From Micromonospora sp. RHAY321 (GTDB lineage: Bacteria; Actinomycetota; Actinomycetes; Mycobacteriales; Micromonosporaceae): a DNA stretch of 64,000 nt. Where the stretch lies: the NCBI RefSeq assembly GCF_023896955.1, contig NZ_JAMHIW010000003.1, positions 248,001-312,000 of the forward strand, given 5' to 3'. Below the pieces are notes generated by a model. It had not been told where the DNA came from and searched no databases. It worked only from the letters and a program-made list of their open reading frames with translations. Made by a program: the position numbers and the translations under genes. Below are positions 52,502 through 60,749 of this stretch, piece after piece. Position 1 is the stretch's first letter; every line of letters begins with the position of its first letter.

Positions 52502-53564
52502 GCTCGTCGAGGCTCTGGGCTGGGTCGGCTTCACCTGGCCGACCGCCGACGAGGAGCTGCTGTTCGAGGCGTCGCAGCTGTGGTTCGCGTTCGCCGGCCG
52601 GCTGCGTACGACGCTCGCGGAGGCGGAGGCCGGCGCGGCGAAGGTCGGCGCGACCAACAGTGGGGACGACGTCCGCGCCTTCGAGCAGGTGTGGCGTGGC
52701 GAGGAGGGTGCGCCGCGCCGGATGGAGGACGGCGCGCAGGCGGCCGAGCTGATCGGCATGGCGTTGCTGGTGATGGCCATCATCACCCTCACGCAGAAGA
52801 TCCTCGTCATCGTCCAGCTGACGATCCTCGTGGTGCAGGTGGCGATCGCGCTGGCGGCGGCGGCTCCCACCCTCGGCGCCTCGCTGGCCCAGATCCCCGT
52901 CTCGATCGGCCTGGCCCGGATGGCGATCCAACGGATCATCAAGGAGGTCGTCGAACGGGTCGTCAAGGAGATCATTCCCCGGTTGCTGAAGCGGGCGAAG
53001 ACGCTGCTGCGCCGGTTCACCCGCAAGGGCCCGGGACGGGGCGGCCCGGGACGACCGGGGGTGCCCGGCCCGCACACCACGCCCCGCTACCACAACACGA
53101 AGCCGATGCTCGACAAGTACCGGAACGAGCACCTGCCGGGAGGGCACTTCCCGACGGCGGTGCGCCGGCTCAGTCCCGAGGAGCTGGAACAGCACCGGGT
53201 GTTCTTCGATGGCAACGGCGTCCTGCGCAGCGCACGCAACGGCGAGCCGTTCGACACCTCGAGCGCCCAGACCGTGTTCAGCGGAAACGGCCAGGCGATC
53301 TTCGTGATGGACCGGAACGGCAACCTGTACGCGTCGAATTACCAGAAGGTTGGCGACTTCCACCACTCGACGCTGGGTAACGGGCAGCCGGTCGCGGCGG
53401 CGGGCGAGCTGGTCGTCAAGGACGGTATGGTCCAGTACGCGACGGCGCGCAGCGGTCATTACCAGCCCGACGTCAGCCACATGGGCAATCTCGACGCCGA
53501 GTTCAAGCGCAACGGCCTCGGCGGCGTCCCAATCCTGGGCTGGAACGGCAGCCGGATCTTCTAG
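52485..53564 (+). CDS. Multidomain putative secreted toxin with FHHS/SGHY C-terminal domain
   Basis: 359 residues. The N-terminal ~85 residues are helical and WXG-like (LPPELVEALGWVGFTWPTAD). Two or three hydrophobic helices lie at ~88-150, a basic helix and a Gly/Pro linker (KGPGRGGPGRPGVPGPH) at ~185-200. The C-terminal domain (~202-359) holds QAIFVMDRNGNLYASN, VGDFHHSTLGNG, PVAAAGELVVKDG and RSGHYQPDV. From memory this signature occurs at the ends of bacterial polymorphic toxins and in plant IQM-like proteins; its activity is not known to me. The ATG overlaps the WXG100-like gene. The toxin role is inference. Confidence 0.65.
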   Translation: MQLPPELVEALGWVGFTWPTADEELLFEASQLWFAFAGRLRTTLAEAEAGAAKVGATNSGDDVRAFEQVWRGEEGAPRRMEDGAQAAELIGMALLVMAIITLTQKILVIVQLTILVVQVAIALAAAAPTLGASLAQIPVSIGLARMAIQRIIKEVVERVVKEIIPRLLKRAKTLLRRFTRKGPGRGGPGRPGVPGPHTTPRYHNTKPMLDKYRNEHLPGGHFPTAVRRLSPEELEQHRVFFDGNGVLRSARNGEPFDTSSAQTVFSGNGQAIFVMDRNGNLYASNYQKVGDFHHSTLGNGQPVAAAGELVVKDGMVQYATARSGHYQPDVSHMGNLDAEFKRNGLGGVPILGWNGSRIF

Positions 53565-53578
53565 GAGAGTCGACGAGC

Positions 53579-53848
53579 ATGGGTACGAGCAGTTGGAAGG
53601 GCCACGTCAACGGAATCCTCTACGGGGTCCAGTTCGACGGGGCGCTCGACGACACGGTGGTGACCCGGGTCGCCGACGGGGTGGTCGGCGGGCTCTACCC
53701 GGGGGACCGGGCCGAGACGCTGGACGCGCTCGACCAGGCGCTGCGCTACTCGGGCCCTCTCAACGACCAGGCCGAGACGCACCACAGCGAGGAGACCATC
53801 CGCGCCTTCCTCGGTCGGCTCTCCACCGCCCTCGCGGCGCGCGGCTGA
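53579..53848 (+). CDS. Small protein, putative immunity partner of the upstream toxin
   Basis: 89 residues, unrecognised. MGTSSWKGHVNGILYGVQFD begins a likely beta sheet; DAETLDALDQAL-like and HHSEETIRAFLGRLSTALA helices follow. No signal peptide or membrane helix, so cytoplasmic. It starts 15 bases after the toxin-like gene on the same strand with AGGAGAGTCGACGAGC before the ATG. Position, size and lack of known family fit a cognate immunity protein; there is no direct sequence evidence for that role. Confidence 0.6.
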   Translation: MGTSSWKGHVNGILYGVQFDGALDDTVVTRVADGVVGGLYPGDRAETLDALDQALRYSGPLNDQAETHHSEETIRAFLGRLSTALAARG

Positions 53849-53882
53849 GCGACGAGCGCACCGGTCCCCGAGTCGAGCGGGA

Positions 53883-54740
53883 TCAGGCCCGCGTGGGCGG
53901 GGATGGGGTCGGCGCCGGGCCGAGCGTTCGGGACCTCGTGGCCGGGTGGAGGGTGCGCGGTGTCCGGCGGTGGTACCAGGTGGCGAAGAGGGCAACGGCG
54001 AGCAGCAGCTCGGCAACGTCGCCGCCGTAGTACATGAGCTGGGCGGCGGACCGGAACGCCGCCGGGTCGGGGTCGGTCAGCCCGGGCGGCAGGGTGTCGG
54101 CGTGCGCGTAGAGGTACTTGGCGAGCGCGGCGTGCCCGGCCGCCGCGCCCAGCAGCGCGCCGACCCGAACGGCCAGCCCGGGGCGTCGTGGTGCCGGGTC
54201 CGGCCCGGCCAGCGACCAGGCGAACAGGTACCCGGCGGCCAGGTAGTGCAGGTGCAGCGCGTGGTGCAGGGCGGGTTGGCGCTCCGCCGCGGCGTACAGC
54301 GGGGTGAGCAGTACCAACGCCAGCCCACCGGTACTCAGCAGGGCCGCCGTGATCGGATGCGCGAGCAGGTGCAGCGGGCGAGCACGCAGCAACCGGCCGA
54401 CCAACCGACGCGTGCGCGTGGTCGAGATCCGCAGCAGCAGGGTCACCGGGGCGCCGAGCACCAGCCCGAGCGGGGCCACCATGCCGAGCAGCAGGTGCTG
54501 CGCCATGTGTCCGCGCGGGTCGTCGGGGAGCTGTGCGAGCGGCCCGACCGCGACCGCCAGCACAGCACACCCGGCCAGCCAGGCGGCGCTGCGCCGATGG
54601 TCCCAGCCCCGTCGGTCGCGCGCGGTGGCCAGCAGGTACGCGCCGGCCAGCAGGCCGACCACCGCCAGCGGATACCAGACCCGACCATCCGCCGCGTGCC
54701 CTCCGTGCGCGACCACGTGGGCGGCGGGGACGAGCGTCAA
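53883..54740 (-). CDS. CtaG-type cytochrome c oxidase assembly membrane protein
   Basis: 285 residues with about seven transmembrane helices and several His that could bind copper (HVVAHGGHAADG, DDPRGHMAQHLLLGMVAPLGL, HHALHLHYLAAGYLFAW). The order HMxQHLLL...P and the closing YYGGDVAELLLAVALFATWY match the Caa3_CtaG family. It may deliver Cu to a terminal oxidase. Its ATG overlaps the DUF2243 stop (ATGA), so the two are coupled. It converges on the immunity-like gene (34-base gap). Confidence 0.85.
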   Translation of the reverse strand: MTLVPAAHVVAHGGHAADGRVWYPLAVVGLLAGAYLLATARDRRGWDHRRSAAWLAGCAVLAVAVGPLAQLPDDPRGHMAQHLLLGMVAPLGLVLGAPVTLLLRISTTRTRRLVGRLLRARPLHLLAHPITAALLSTGGLALVLLTPLYAAAERQPALHHALHLHYLAAGYLFAWSLAGPDPAPRRPGLAVRVGALLGAAAGHAALAKYLYAHADTLPPGLTDPDPAAFRSAAQLMYYGGDVAELLLAVALFATWYHRRTPRTLHPATRSRTLGPAPTPSPPTRA

Positions 54741-55216
54741 CGGCGGCCGCCGGCCCTGGCGCGCCTGACGAGCGCGGCGCCGGCGAGCAGCAGTACGGCA
54801 CCGCCCACATTCCAGAGCACGTCGTACGGCACCAGGTGCACGCCGTAGCGGATCTGGTGCAGCCGGAGCACCTTGTGGTCGACCAGCCCGTCGAAGACCT
54901 GGAATCCCCCGGCGCCGAGCAGGAAGCCACCCCAGGCGTGCCGGGTCGCCAGAGCCGCCCTCCGGCGCAGGTCGGCGAACCAGAAGAACCCGGCGACCAG
55001 GCCGATCAGCTCGGCGGCGTGCAGCAGCCCGTCGGAGAGCAGTGCCACCGACGGGGTGGACCGGTCGTAGAAGTGGTGCCAGGCCAGTAGCTGGTGGAAG
55101 ACGATCTCGTCCACCGCGGCCATCACCGCGACCCCGATCAGGGCACCGGCGAGGAGGGAGGAGCGGACGTCCGGCACGGCGGCGGTGCGCGCGTCCGGAA
55201 GGCGGGGACCGGCCAT
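54737..55216 (-). CDS. DUF2243 membrane protein
   Basis: 159 residues with four hydrophobic helices. The family blocks are AVDEIVFHQLLAWHHFYD (~34-51), LSDGLLHAAELIGLVAGFFW and QVFDGLVDHKVLRLHQIRYG, rich in His and Asp facing the membrane. Function unknown. The frequent pairing with CtaG genes suggests a metal or respiratory assembly role. The ATG at 55216 begins at MAGPRLPD; further in-frame upstream codons are unsupported. Confidence 0.83.
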   Translation of the reverse strand: MAGPRLPDARTAAVPDVRSSLLAGALIGVAVMAAVDEIVFHQLLAWHHFYDRSTPSVALLSDGLLHAAELIGLVAGFFWFADLRRRAALATRHAWGGFLLGAGGFQVFDGLVDHKVLRLHQIRYGVHLVPYDVLWNVGGAVLLLAGAALVRRARAGGRR

Positions 55217-55241
55217 CTCACACCTCGCATCGCCTGGGCCT

Positions 55242-55266
55242 GTTCCGAAACTACCCTGATAGGAAC
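55242..55266. promoter_or_regulatory. GTTCC-N15-GGAAC dyad upstream of DUF2243
   Basis: Five-base arms GTTCC (55242-55246) and GGAAC (55262-55266) flank an AT-richer stretch 26 bases before the DUF2243 start. On the minus strand TAGTTT could be a -10. The format suits a regulator of the DUF2243-ctaG pair. No regulator gene is adjacent, so this is tentative. Confidence 0.3.
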
Positions 55267-55414
55267 GAAAGGTGCACATGGTGCGACGACATCCCCGTTC
55301 GACGCCCCGGAGGCGGCTACCGGCATGATCATGGAACGGGGTTGCCGGAGCCACGCCCGGTAGCGGGATCCGCCCGACCCACGCCGGCAGCGGAAGCCAC
55401 AGGAGGAGGTGCCC

Positions 55415-56677
55415 GTGCCGGACGCGGACGAACTGGTCGCCGAGGCGCTCGCGGCGGTGCGCGGCACCGACGTACGCCAGGCCGAACGACAGCTGGACCG
55501 TCTGATGGTCGGCACCGGTACGGCGGACGGCACCGCGGCGGTGGACCTGGCGCTGCTGCGTCGCCTGGTCCGCGGCGTGGGGCGACTCTGGCCACGCGGC
55601 TGGCAACCCGCCGACCTGGACCGCCTCACCACCCGGCGGCTCGGCCCCCGCCACGCCCGGCTGGTCCGAGACGCGATGGCCGGCCAGCGGCGCGAGCAGC
55701 CCGGGCCGGTCCCGGCCTGGTGGGACGAGCAGCTACGCGAGCTGGCCGCCGAGGTCTGGTGGGACGACGACCGGGCCGTGCTGGCCGGCTGGTCCGCCCG
55801 GGAAGGGCTGGACCGGGTCGACGCGCTGCGCGCGGCGGTGGACGCCCTCGTGCTGGTGGAGAGCCTGCCGCCGATCGCGGTACTGCGCCCGCCACCCGGC
55901 ACGGCGGGTGCGGCGACCGCCCGCCGACCGGCCGGCGGTGCCAGTCGCAGCGGGTCGGGGATGCTCGACCGCGTACGGGCGCTGCTGGCCAAGGCCGAGT
56001 CGACGACCTTCCCGGCCGAGGCGGAGGCGTTGACCGGCAAGGCGCAGGAGCTGATCGCCCGGCACAGCATCGACGAGGCGCTGCTCGCCGCCGGGGCCGA
56101 GCGCGGCGACGTGCCCGGCGGGGTGCGCCTGGGCACCGACGCCCCGTACGCGGGGGCCAAGGCCCTGCTGGTGCAGGAGGTGGCGACGGCGAACCGATGC
56201 GAGGCGGTCTGGTCCGACGACCTCGGTTTCGCCACCGTGCTGGGCTGGCCGGCCGACCTGGTGGCCGTGGAGCTGCTGTACACCTCTCTGCTGGTCCAGG
56301 CCACCGCCGCGATGCTGCGCGGACGCGCCGAGCGGCGGCCGGGGGCCGGCCGGCGGACCCGGGTCTGGGACGAGTCGTTCCTCAACGCGTTCGCGCTGCG
56401 GATCGGCGAGCGGCTGCGGGCGACCACCGAGGCGGCGGACCAGGCGGCGGCCGAGACGGCCGGTCCCGAGCGGCTGCTGCCGGTGCTCGCGGCGCGCGGC
56501 GAGGCGGTCCGGGAGCGGCTGGACACGCTCTTTCCCGGTGTCACCCGGCACCGGCTCAGCGTCCGCGACGCCGAGGGCTGGTCGTCCGGCACCTCGGCGG
56601 CGGACCGGGCGTCACTGGACGTCGGCGGGAAGCGGCCGCCACCCCGACAGGTGCCCGGCCGGCCGGACCCGCGCTGA
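55415..56677 (+). CDS. DUF2786 domain protein
   Basis: About 420 residues. The DUF2786 block is central: LDRVRALLAKAESTTFPAEAEALTGKAQELIARHSIDEALL (landmark ~190-230), with the L-L-A-K-A-E-S-T and A-Q-E-L-I-A-R-H cores. Helical regions rich in Arg and Trp flank it, for example VPAWWDEQLRELAAEVWWDDD and RVWDESFLNAFALRIGERLRA. The family is common in actinobacteria and phages; function unknown. AGGAGGAGG ends five bases before the GTG at 55415, so this is preferred to the GTG at 55409. No partner gene is obvious. Confidence 0.78.
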   Translation: MPDADELVAEALAAVRGTDVRQAERQLDRLMVGTGTADGTAAVDLALLRRLVRGVGRLWPRGWQPADLDRLTTRRLGPRHARLVRDAMAGQRREQPGPVPAWWDEQLRELAAEVWWDDDRAVLAGWSAREGLDRVDALRAAVDALVLVESLPPIAVLRPPPGTAGAATARRPAGGASRSGSGMLDRVRALLAKAESTTFPAEAEALTGKAQELIARHSIDEALLAAGAERGDVPGGVRLGTDAPYAGAKALLVQEVATANRCEAVWSDDLGFATVLGWPADLVAVELLYTSLLVQATAAMLRGRAERRPGAGRRTRVWDESFLNAFALRIGERLRATTEAADQAAAETAGPERLLPVLAARGEAVRERLDTLFPGVTRHRLSVRDAEGWSSGTSAADRASLDVGGKRPPPRQVPGRPDPR

Positions 56678-56774
56678 CCGACCCGGCGTGGGACCGCCAC
56701 GACCCGGGAATTTCTGCGATTTTCTTCGGTACACGGTAGGGAACGGGGTTCTGGCTCCGACCCTCCGGTGGAAC

Positions 56775-56794
56775 CGCACCCCGACCGGGGTGCG
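56775..56794 (+). promoter_or_regulatory. 5' leader hairpin of the DGPF/ECF operon
   Basis: CGCACCCC and GGGGTGCG arms around a GACC loop lie 24 bases before the DGPF start, upstream of its ribosome site (ACCCGAGGAG). The promoter is probably in the AT-richer TTTCTGCGATTTTCTTCGGTA at about 56712-56732. The hairpin may stabilise the mRNA or attenuate transcription. Confidence 0.4.
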
Positions 56795-56817
56795 ACCAGG
56801 ACCCGAGGAGCATCGCC

Positions 56818-57183
56818 GTGAAGTACATGCTGCTGATCTGGAACCGCCCGGGCTTCACCGAGGAGCTGACCGAGCGGGAGCGCACCGCCCTGTTCGGCGA
56901 GGTCGACGAGATCATGAAGGAGCTGACCGAGACCGGCGAGCTGGTCGGCGGCCAGGCACTGGCCAACCCGTCGCAGACGCTGACTGTCCGGCTCGCGGGC
57001 GGCCACCCGGAGGTCGTCGACGGGCCGTTCATGGAGAGCAAGGAGCAGTTCGCCGGCTATCTGACCGTCGACTGCGCCAGCCCGCAGCGGGCCGCGGAGA
57101 TCGCCGCCCGCTGGCCCGACGTGCGCTTCGGCGGCGCCATGGAGGTCCGCCCGATCATGGATGACGCCGGGACGGAGATGTGA
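56818..57183 (+). CDS. YCII/DGPF-domain protein linked to an ECF42 sigma factor
   Basis: 121 residues. MKYMLLIWNRPGF starts the ferredoxin-like YCII fold, and VDGPFMESKEQFAGY (~66-80) is the DGPF signature (D-G-P-F-x-E-x-K-E). Such proteins are encoded next to ECF42 sigma factors and are thought to be part of their target regulon. GTG/ATG choice: GTG at 56818, after ACCCGAGGAG. Its stop overlaps the sigma-factor start (GTGA), so the two are co-translated. Confidence 0.88.
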   Translation: MKYMLLIWNRPGFTEELTERERTALFGEVDEIMKELTETGELVGGQALANPSQTLTVRLAGGHPEVVDGPFMESKEQFAGYLTVDCASPQRAAEIAARWPDVRFGGAMEVRPIMDDAGTEM

Positions 57184-58433
57184 CCGACGACCGGACGGTC
57201 GAGGACCTGCTGCGCACACTCGCGCCGCAGGTCCTCGGCCTGCTGGTCCGCCGGCACGGGCAGTTCGACCGGTGCGAGGACGCCGTCCAGGAGGCCCTGC
57301 TGGCTGCCGCGACGCAGTGGCCCGGGCAGGGCGTGCCGGACAACCCCCGCGCGTGGCTGCTCACCGTCGCCACCCGCCGCCTCACCGACGAGTGGCGCAG
57401 CGAGCGCGCCCGCCGGGACCGCGAGGTGGCGGTGGCGCTGCGCGAGCCGGCGTACGCCGGGGTGGCACCGGCGGCCGACGCGGAGCCGGCAGTGGCGGAC
57501 GCCGACGACACGCTCACCCTGCTCTTCCTCTGCTGCCACCCGGCGCTGGCCCCCGAGGCGCAGGTGGCGCTCACCCTGCGCGCGGTCGGCGGTCTCAGCA
57601 CCGCCCAGATCGCCCGGGCCCACCTGGTGCCGGAGGCGACGATGAGCCAGCGGATCCGCCGGGCCAAACAGCGGATCGAGGTCGCCGGCGCCCGTTTCAC
57701 CATGCCCGCACCCGGCGAGCGCAACGAGCGGTTGCGGACGGTGCTTCGGGTGCTCTACCTGATCTTCAACGAGGGGTACACCGCGTCCAGCGGTCCGGAC
57801 CTGCACCGGGCGGAGCTGACCGGCGAGGCGATCCGACTGGCCCGCATCCTGCACGGACTGCTGCCCGACGAGGGCGAGGTCGCCGGGCTGCTGGCGCTGA
57901 TGCTGCTCACCGACGCCCACCGGGCCGCCCGGGTGGGTGCGGACGGCGAATTGGTGCCGCTGACCGAGCAGGACCGCGGCCGGTGGGACCGGACGGCCAT
58001 CGCGGCCGGGATCACGCTGATCACCGAGGCGCTGACCTGGTCGCCGCCCGGCCCGTACCAGCTCCAGGCGGCGATCGCCGCGGTGCACGCCGAGGCGCCG
58101 ACGGCGGCGGCCACGGACTGGCCGCAGATCGTCGCGCTGTACCGGCTGCTCGCCCGGATCGCGCCGAACCCGATGGTCACCCTCAACCAGGCGGTGGCGG
58201 TCGCCATGGTGGACGGGCCACGGGCCGGGCTCGCCCTCCTCACGCCCCTGGACGCCGACGAGCGCACCGCCGGGCACCACCGGCTCGCCGCGGTCCGGGC
58301 CCACCTGCTGGAGCTGGCCGGGGAGTTCGGGGCGGCGCGGGACGCGTACCTGGCGGCGGCGCGGGGCACCACCAGCCTGCCCGAGCAGCGGTACCTGGAG
58401 TTGCGGGCCGCCCGACTGGCGGCGCAGCGATGA
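57180..58433 (+). CDS. ECF42-type RNA polymerase sigma factor with TPR-like C-terminus
   Basis: 417 residues, far longer than ordinary ECF factors (~180). Region 2 is FDRCEDAVQEALLAAA and RAWLLTVATRRLTDEWRS; region 4 is GLSTAQIARAHLVPEATMS and RIRRAKQRIE. After ~190 a helical C-terminal half contains LRVLYLIFNEGYTAS and VTLNQAVAVAMVDGPRAGL, the SnoaL-free TPR-like extension that defines ECF42. No anti-sigma gene is adjacent, as expected, because the extension is thought to regulate activity. Coupled to the DGPF gene. Confidence 0.9.
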   Translation: MTDDRTVEDLLRTLAPQVLGLLVRRHGQFDRCEDAVQEALLAAATQWPGQGVPDNPRAWLLTVATRRLTDEWRSERARRDREVAVALREPAYAGVAPAADAEPAVADADDTLTLLFLCCHPALAPEAQVALTLRAVGGLSTAQIARAHLVPEATMSQRIRRAKQRIEVAGARFTMPAPGERNERLRTVLRVLYLIFNEGYTASSGPDLHRAELTGEAIRLARILHGLLPDEGEVAGLLALMLLTDAHRAARVGADGELVPLTEQDRGRWDRTAIAAGITLITEALTWSPPGPYQLQAAIAAVHAEAPTAAATDWPQIVALYRLLARIAPNPMVTLNQAVAVAMVDGPRAGLALLTPLDADERTAGHHRLAAVRAHLLELAGEFGAARDAYLAAARGTTSLPEQRYLELRAARLAAQR

Positions 58434-58462
58434 GCTCGGGCGGTCGCCGGAGTCGACCTGGC

Positions 58463-59095
58463 ATGGGAATGGTGAGCAGTCAGTTGTCGATCTCGCTGGA
58501 CGGGTACGTGGCCGGGCCGGACCAGAGCCGGCAGGATCCGCTGGGCCGCGGCGGGCTGCGGTTGCACGAGTGGTTCTTGGGCCTGGACAGCTGGCGGGCG
58601 CAGCACGGGTTGTCCGGCGGCGAGCGGGGTGTCGACGCCGACCTGGTCGACGAGCTGACCCGTGACGTGGGGGCGTACGTGATGGGCCGACGGATGTTCG
58701 GCGGCGGGGACGGCGACTGGGACGAGAGCTGGCACGGCTGGTGGGGCGACGACCCACCGTTCCACACCCCTGTCTTCGTGCTCAGCCACCATCGCCGGGC
58801 GCCGCTGCTGATGCGGGGCGGCACCGAGTTCCGGTTCGTCAGCGACGGGATCGAGTCGGCGCTGCGGCAGGCCCGGGAGGCCGCGGGTGACCGGCAGGTG
58901 TCGATCGCGGGCGGCGCGAGCACGGTCCGGCAGTACCTGGCCGCCGAGCTGATCGACACCCTGGATCTGCACCTGGTGCCTGTCGTGCTCGGGGCCGGTG
59001 AACGGCTCTTCGACGGGATCGCGCCGCGGCTGGAGCAGGTGGCGGTGGTGGCCGGACCGACCGTGGCCCACCTGCGCTACCGCGTCCTGCGCTGA
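58463..59095 (+). CDS. Dihydrofolate reductase / RibD C-terminal family protein
   Basis: About 210 residues. SSQLSISLDGYVAGPDQS (~4-21) and AYVMGRRMFGGGDGDW (~70-85), then VSIAGGASTVRQYLAAELIDTL and LHLVPVVLGAGERLF are the order of the RibD_C/DHFR-like fold. It is an NADPH-binding reductase of unknown substrate. ATG at 58463 or 58469. It follows the ECF42 gene by 29 bases; DHFR-like genes are common members of ECF42/DGPF clusters, which suggests one stress-response operon. Confidence 0.87.
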   Translation: MGMVSSQLSISLDGYVAGPDQSRQDPLGRGGLRLHEWFLGLDSWRAQHGLSGGERGVDADLVDELTRDVGAYVMGRRMFGGGDGDWDESWHGWWGDDPPFHTPVFVLSHHRRAPLLMRGGTEFRFVSDGIESALRQAREAAGDRQVSIAGGASTVRQYLAAELIDTLDLHLVPVVLGAGERLFDGIAPRLEQVAVVAGPTVAHLRYRVLR

Positions 59096-59103
59096 CCGGG
59101 TCA

Positions 59104-59137
59104 CCGGCCCCGGTCGCCGCGAGACGACCGGGGCCGG
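59104..59137. terminator. Bidirectional hairpin terminator between convergent genes
   Basis: Perfect 13-base arms CCGGCCCCGGTCG (59104-59116) and CGACCGGGGCCGG (59125-59137) with an 8-base loop lie between the DHFR-like stop (59095) and the hydrolase stop (59156). It would terminate both convergent transcripts. Confidence 0.82.
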
Positions 59138-59155
59138 CACTGGGCCAACGGTCGG

Positions 59156-60625
59156 TCAGACCGGCGGGTCGACGGCCGCGCAGGTGGTGCCCGGCCGGGG
59201 CACCACCACGCTGGTCAGGTAGCGGTCGACGGCGCCGCCCACGCACGGGCTGGTGGTGTAGCTGCCGTGCCCCCATCCCTCGTAAGTGAGCAGCAGGCCG
59301 TGGTCGCCCAACTGCCGCGCCACGTTCGTGGCCCAGTTGTAGCCGCTGGCCGGGTCGTGCCGGGTGGCCGCGAGCAGCAGCGGCACATCGGTGCGGACCC
59401 GGAGGCGGTGCTGCGGGTTGGCGACCGGCGTCGGGGTGCCCAGGCAGGTGACGAGAGCGAACAGGGCCGGTGCGTAGCGCAGGTCGGGCGCGAGGCGGGC
59501 CACTCGGCGCAGGTGTCCGGCGTACTCACGGTAGTCGCGGACGGGCAGGCTCCAGTCCTGGCAGAAGACCGCGAACGGGTACGGCGCCACGGCGTCGCCC
59601 GTTGACCGTTCGACCGGTGCGACGGCGCTCGGCGTTGCGGCGGCGTCCAGGGAGGCGATCCACCCCGCCAGCTTCGGCCACCGTGGATCGTAGAGCTCCC
59701 GGTGGGCGAGCCGACTCAGCTCGAAGGGCGTCAGCACGACCGAGGGTCGGGCCGGGTCGGTGAGCAAGCCACGCTCGGCGCGGGCGTGCAGCCCGGCCCA
59801 CACGGAACGGACGTCCCGCCCGTGCAGCGCGCAGGCGGCGGTCCGGTCGCACCACGCGACGAACTCGTCGAACGAGTCCTCGCCGGTGACGGCCTGGGTG
59901 TCCAGGAAGGCGCTGGTGCCGAGGCTGTGGTCCACCGTCGACTCCAGCACCATGGCCCGGACGCGGTGCGGGTACAGCTCGGCGTACCGGGTGCCGAGCA
60001 GCGTCCCGTACGAGCTGCCGTGGAAGGTCAGCCGCCGCTCACCGAGCGCGGCGCGGACCGCGTCGAGGTCGCGGGCGGCGCTGGTCGTGTCGACGTGGTC
60101 GTAGAGCGGGCCGGTGCGGGCCCGGCAGTCGGCCCGCAGCAGCGCGTTGCCGGCCAGCGTGGTGTCGAACTGGGCCTGGTCGGTCAGCAGTTGTGGTTGC
60201 CGGGCGAGCAGGTCCTTCGAGCAGACCACGGGGTGGCTACGCCCGGTGCCGCGCGGGTCGAAGCTGACGATGTCGAACTGTCGGCGCAGGTCGGCGCTGA
60301 ACCGGGAACTGCCGGCCACCACCCGGTCGACGCCGCTGTCGCCCGGCCCACCGGGGCCGAACACCAGCGTTCCGGTCCGGGCGGACGGGTCGGTGGCGAC
60401 CCGGCGGGCCAGCGCCAGGTCGAACCGCTCACCCCCGGGCCGGCGCCAGTCGATTGGGAGCGACAGGGTGCCGCACTCGGCGGTGGCGTCGCCGGCGCAG
60501 GGCTGCCAGTCGATGCTCGGGAGCGGTCGTGGTCGGGCGTTGGCCGGGCTCGCCGGCGTCAGTCCGGTGGCCGCGACGGCCAGGGCGACCGCCCACCCGA
60601 CGGCGGATTTGCGTACGCGCAGCAT
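59156..60625 (-). CDS. Secreted alpha/beta-hydrolase of tripeptidyl aminopeptidase type
   Basis: 489 residues. A Sec signal peptide (RKSAVGWAVALAVAATGLTPASPANA) is followed by an alpha/beta-hydrolase: oxyanion block LVFGPGGPGDSGVD, nucleophile Ser in FHGSSYGTLLGTRYAELYP (~200), Asp in LLLAATRHDPASGY (~432) and His in YEGWGHGSYTTSPC (~462). It resembles S33/SlpD-type actinobacterial aminopeptidases that remove N-terminal peptides. Single cistron between terminators. A small dyad CTCGCCC-ATC-GGGCGAG at 60666-60682 is in its promoter region. Confidence 0.87.
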   Translation of the reverse strand: MLRVRKSAVGWAVALAVAATGLTPASPANARPRPLPSIDWQPCAGDATAECGTLSLPIDWRRPGGERFDLALARRVATDPSARTGTLVFGPGGPGDSGVDRVVAGSSRFSADLRRQFDIVSFDPRGTGRSHPVVCSKDLLARQPQLLTDQAQFDTTLAGNALLRADCRARTGPLYDHVDTTSAARDLDAVRAALGERRLTFHGSSYGTLLGTRYAELYPHRVRAMVLESTVDHSLGTSAFLDTQAVTGEDSFDEFVAWCDRTAACALHGRDVRSVWAGLHARAERGLLTDPARPSVVLTPFELSRLAHRELYDPRWPKLAGWIASLDAAATPSAVAPVERSTGDAVAPYPFAVFCQDWSLPVRDYREYAGHLRRVARLAPDLRYAPALFALVTCLGTPTPVANPQHRLRVRTDVPLLLAATRHDPASGYNWATNVARQLGDHGLLLTYEGWGHGSYTTSPCVGGAVDRYLTSVVVPRPGTTCAAVDPPV

Positions 60626-60665
60626 GAGGTGCTGTCCTCTCCTCGAAGGAGCGTCACGGGAGAAA

Positions 60666-60682
60666 CTCGCCCATCGGGCGAG
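60666..60682. promoter_or_regulatory. Inverted repeat upstream of the hydrolase gene
   Basis: CTCGCCC and GGGCGAG arms around ATC lie 41 bases before the hydrolase ATG. It may be an operator or a 5' leader hairpin of the leftward hydrolase mRNA. No other evidence. Confidence 0.3.
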
Positions 60683-60697
60683 GTGGTGCTGCTTCCA

Positions 60698-60731
60698 CCC
60701 GGGCCGTCGAGTAGCCGCTCGACGGCCCGGG
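60698..60731 (-). terminator. Hairpin terminator after the small membrane-protein gene
   Basis: Perfect 14-base arms CCCGGGCCGTCGAG (60698-60711) and CTCGACGGCCCGGG (60718-60731) with a 6-base loop begin 18 bases past the stop at 60750. It ends the leftward ArsR/membrane-protein transcript and insulates the hydrolase promoter. Confidence 0.8.
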
Positions 60732-60749
60732 GTCTCTGGCCCACGGGGA

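Noticed and set aside
55042..56739. A 565-codon plus-strand frame overlapping the DUF2786 gene
   Set aside because: It is a shifted frame of that gene with low-complexity Arg/Gly/Pro sequence; the DUF2786 frame has the motif and the ribosome site.
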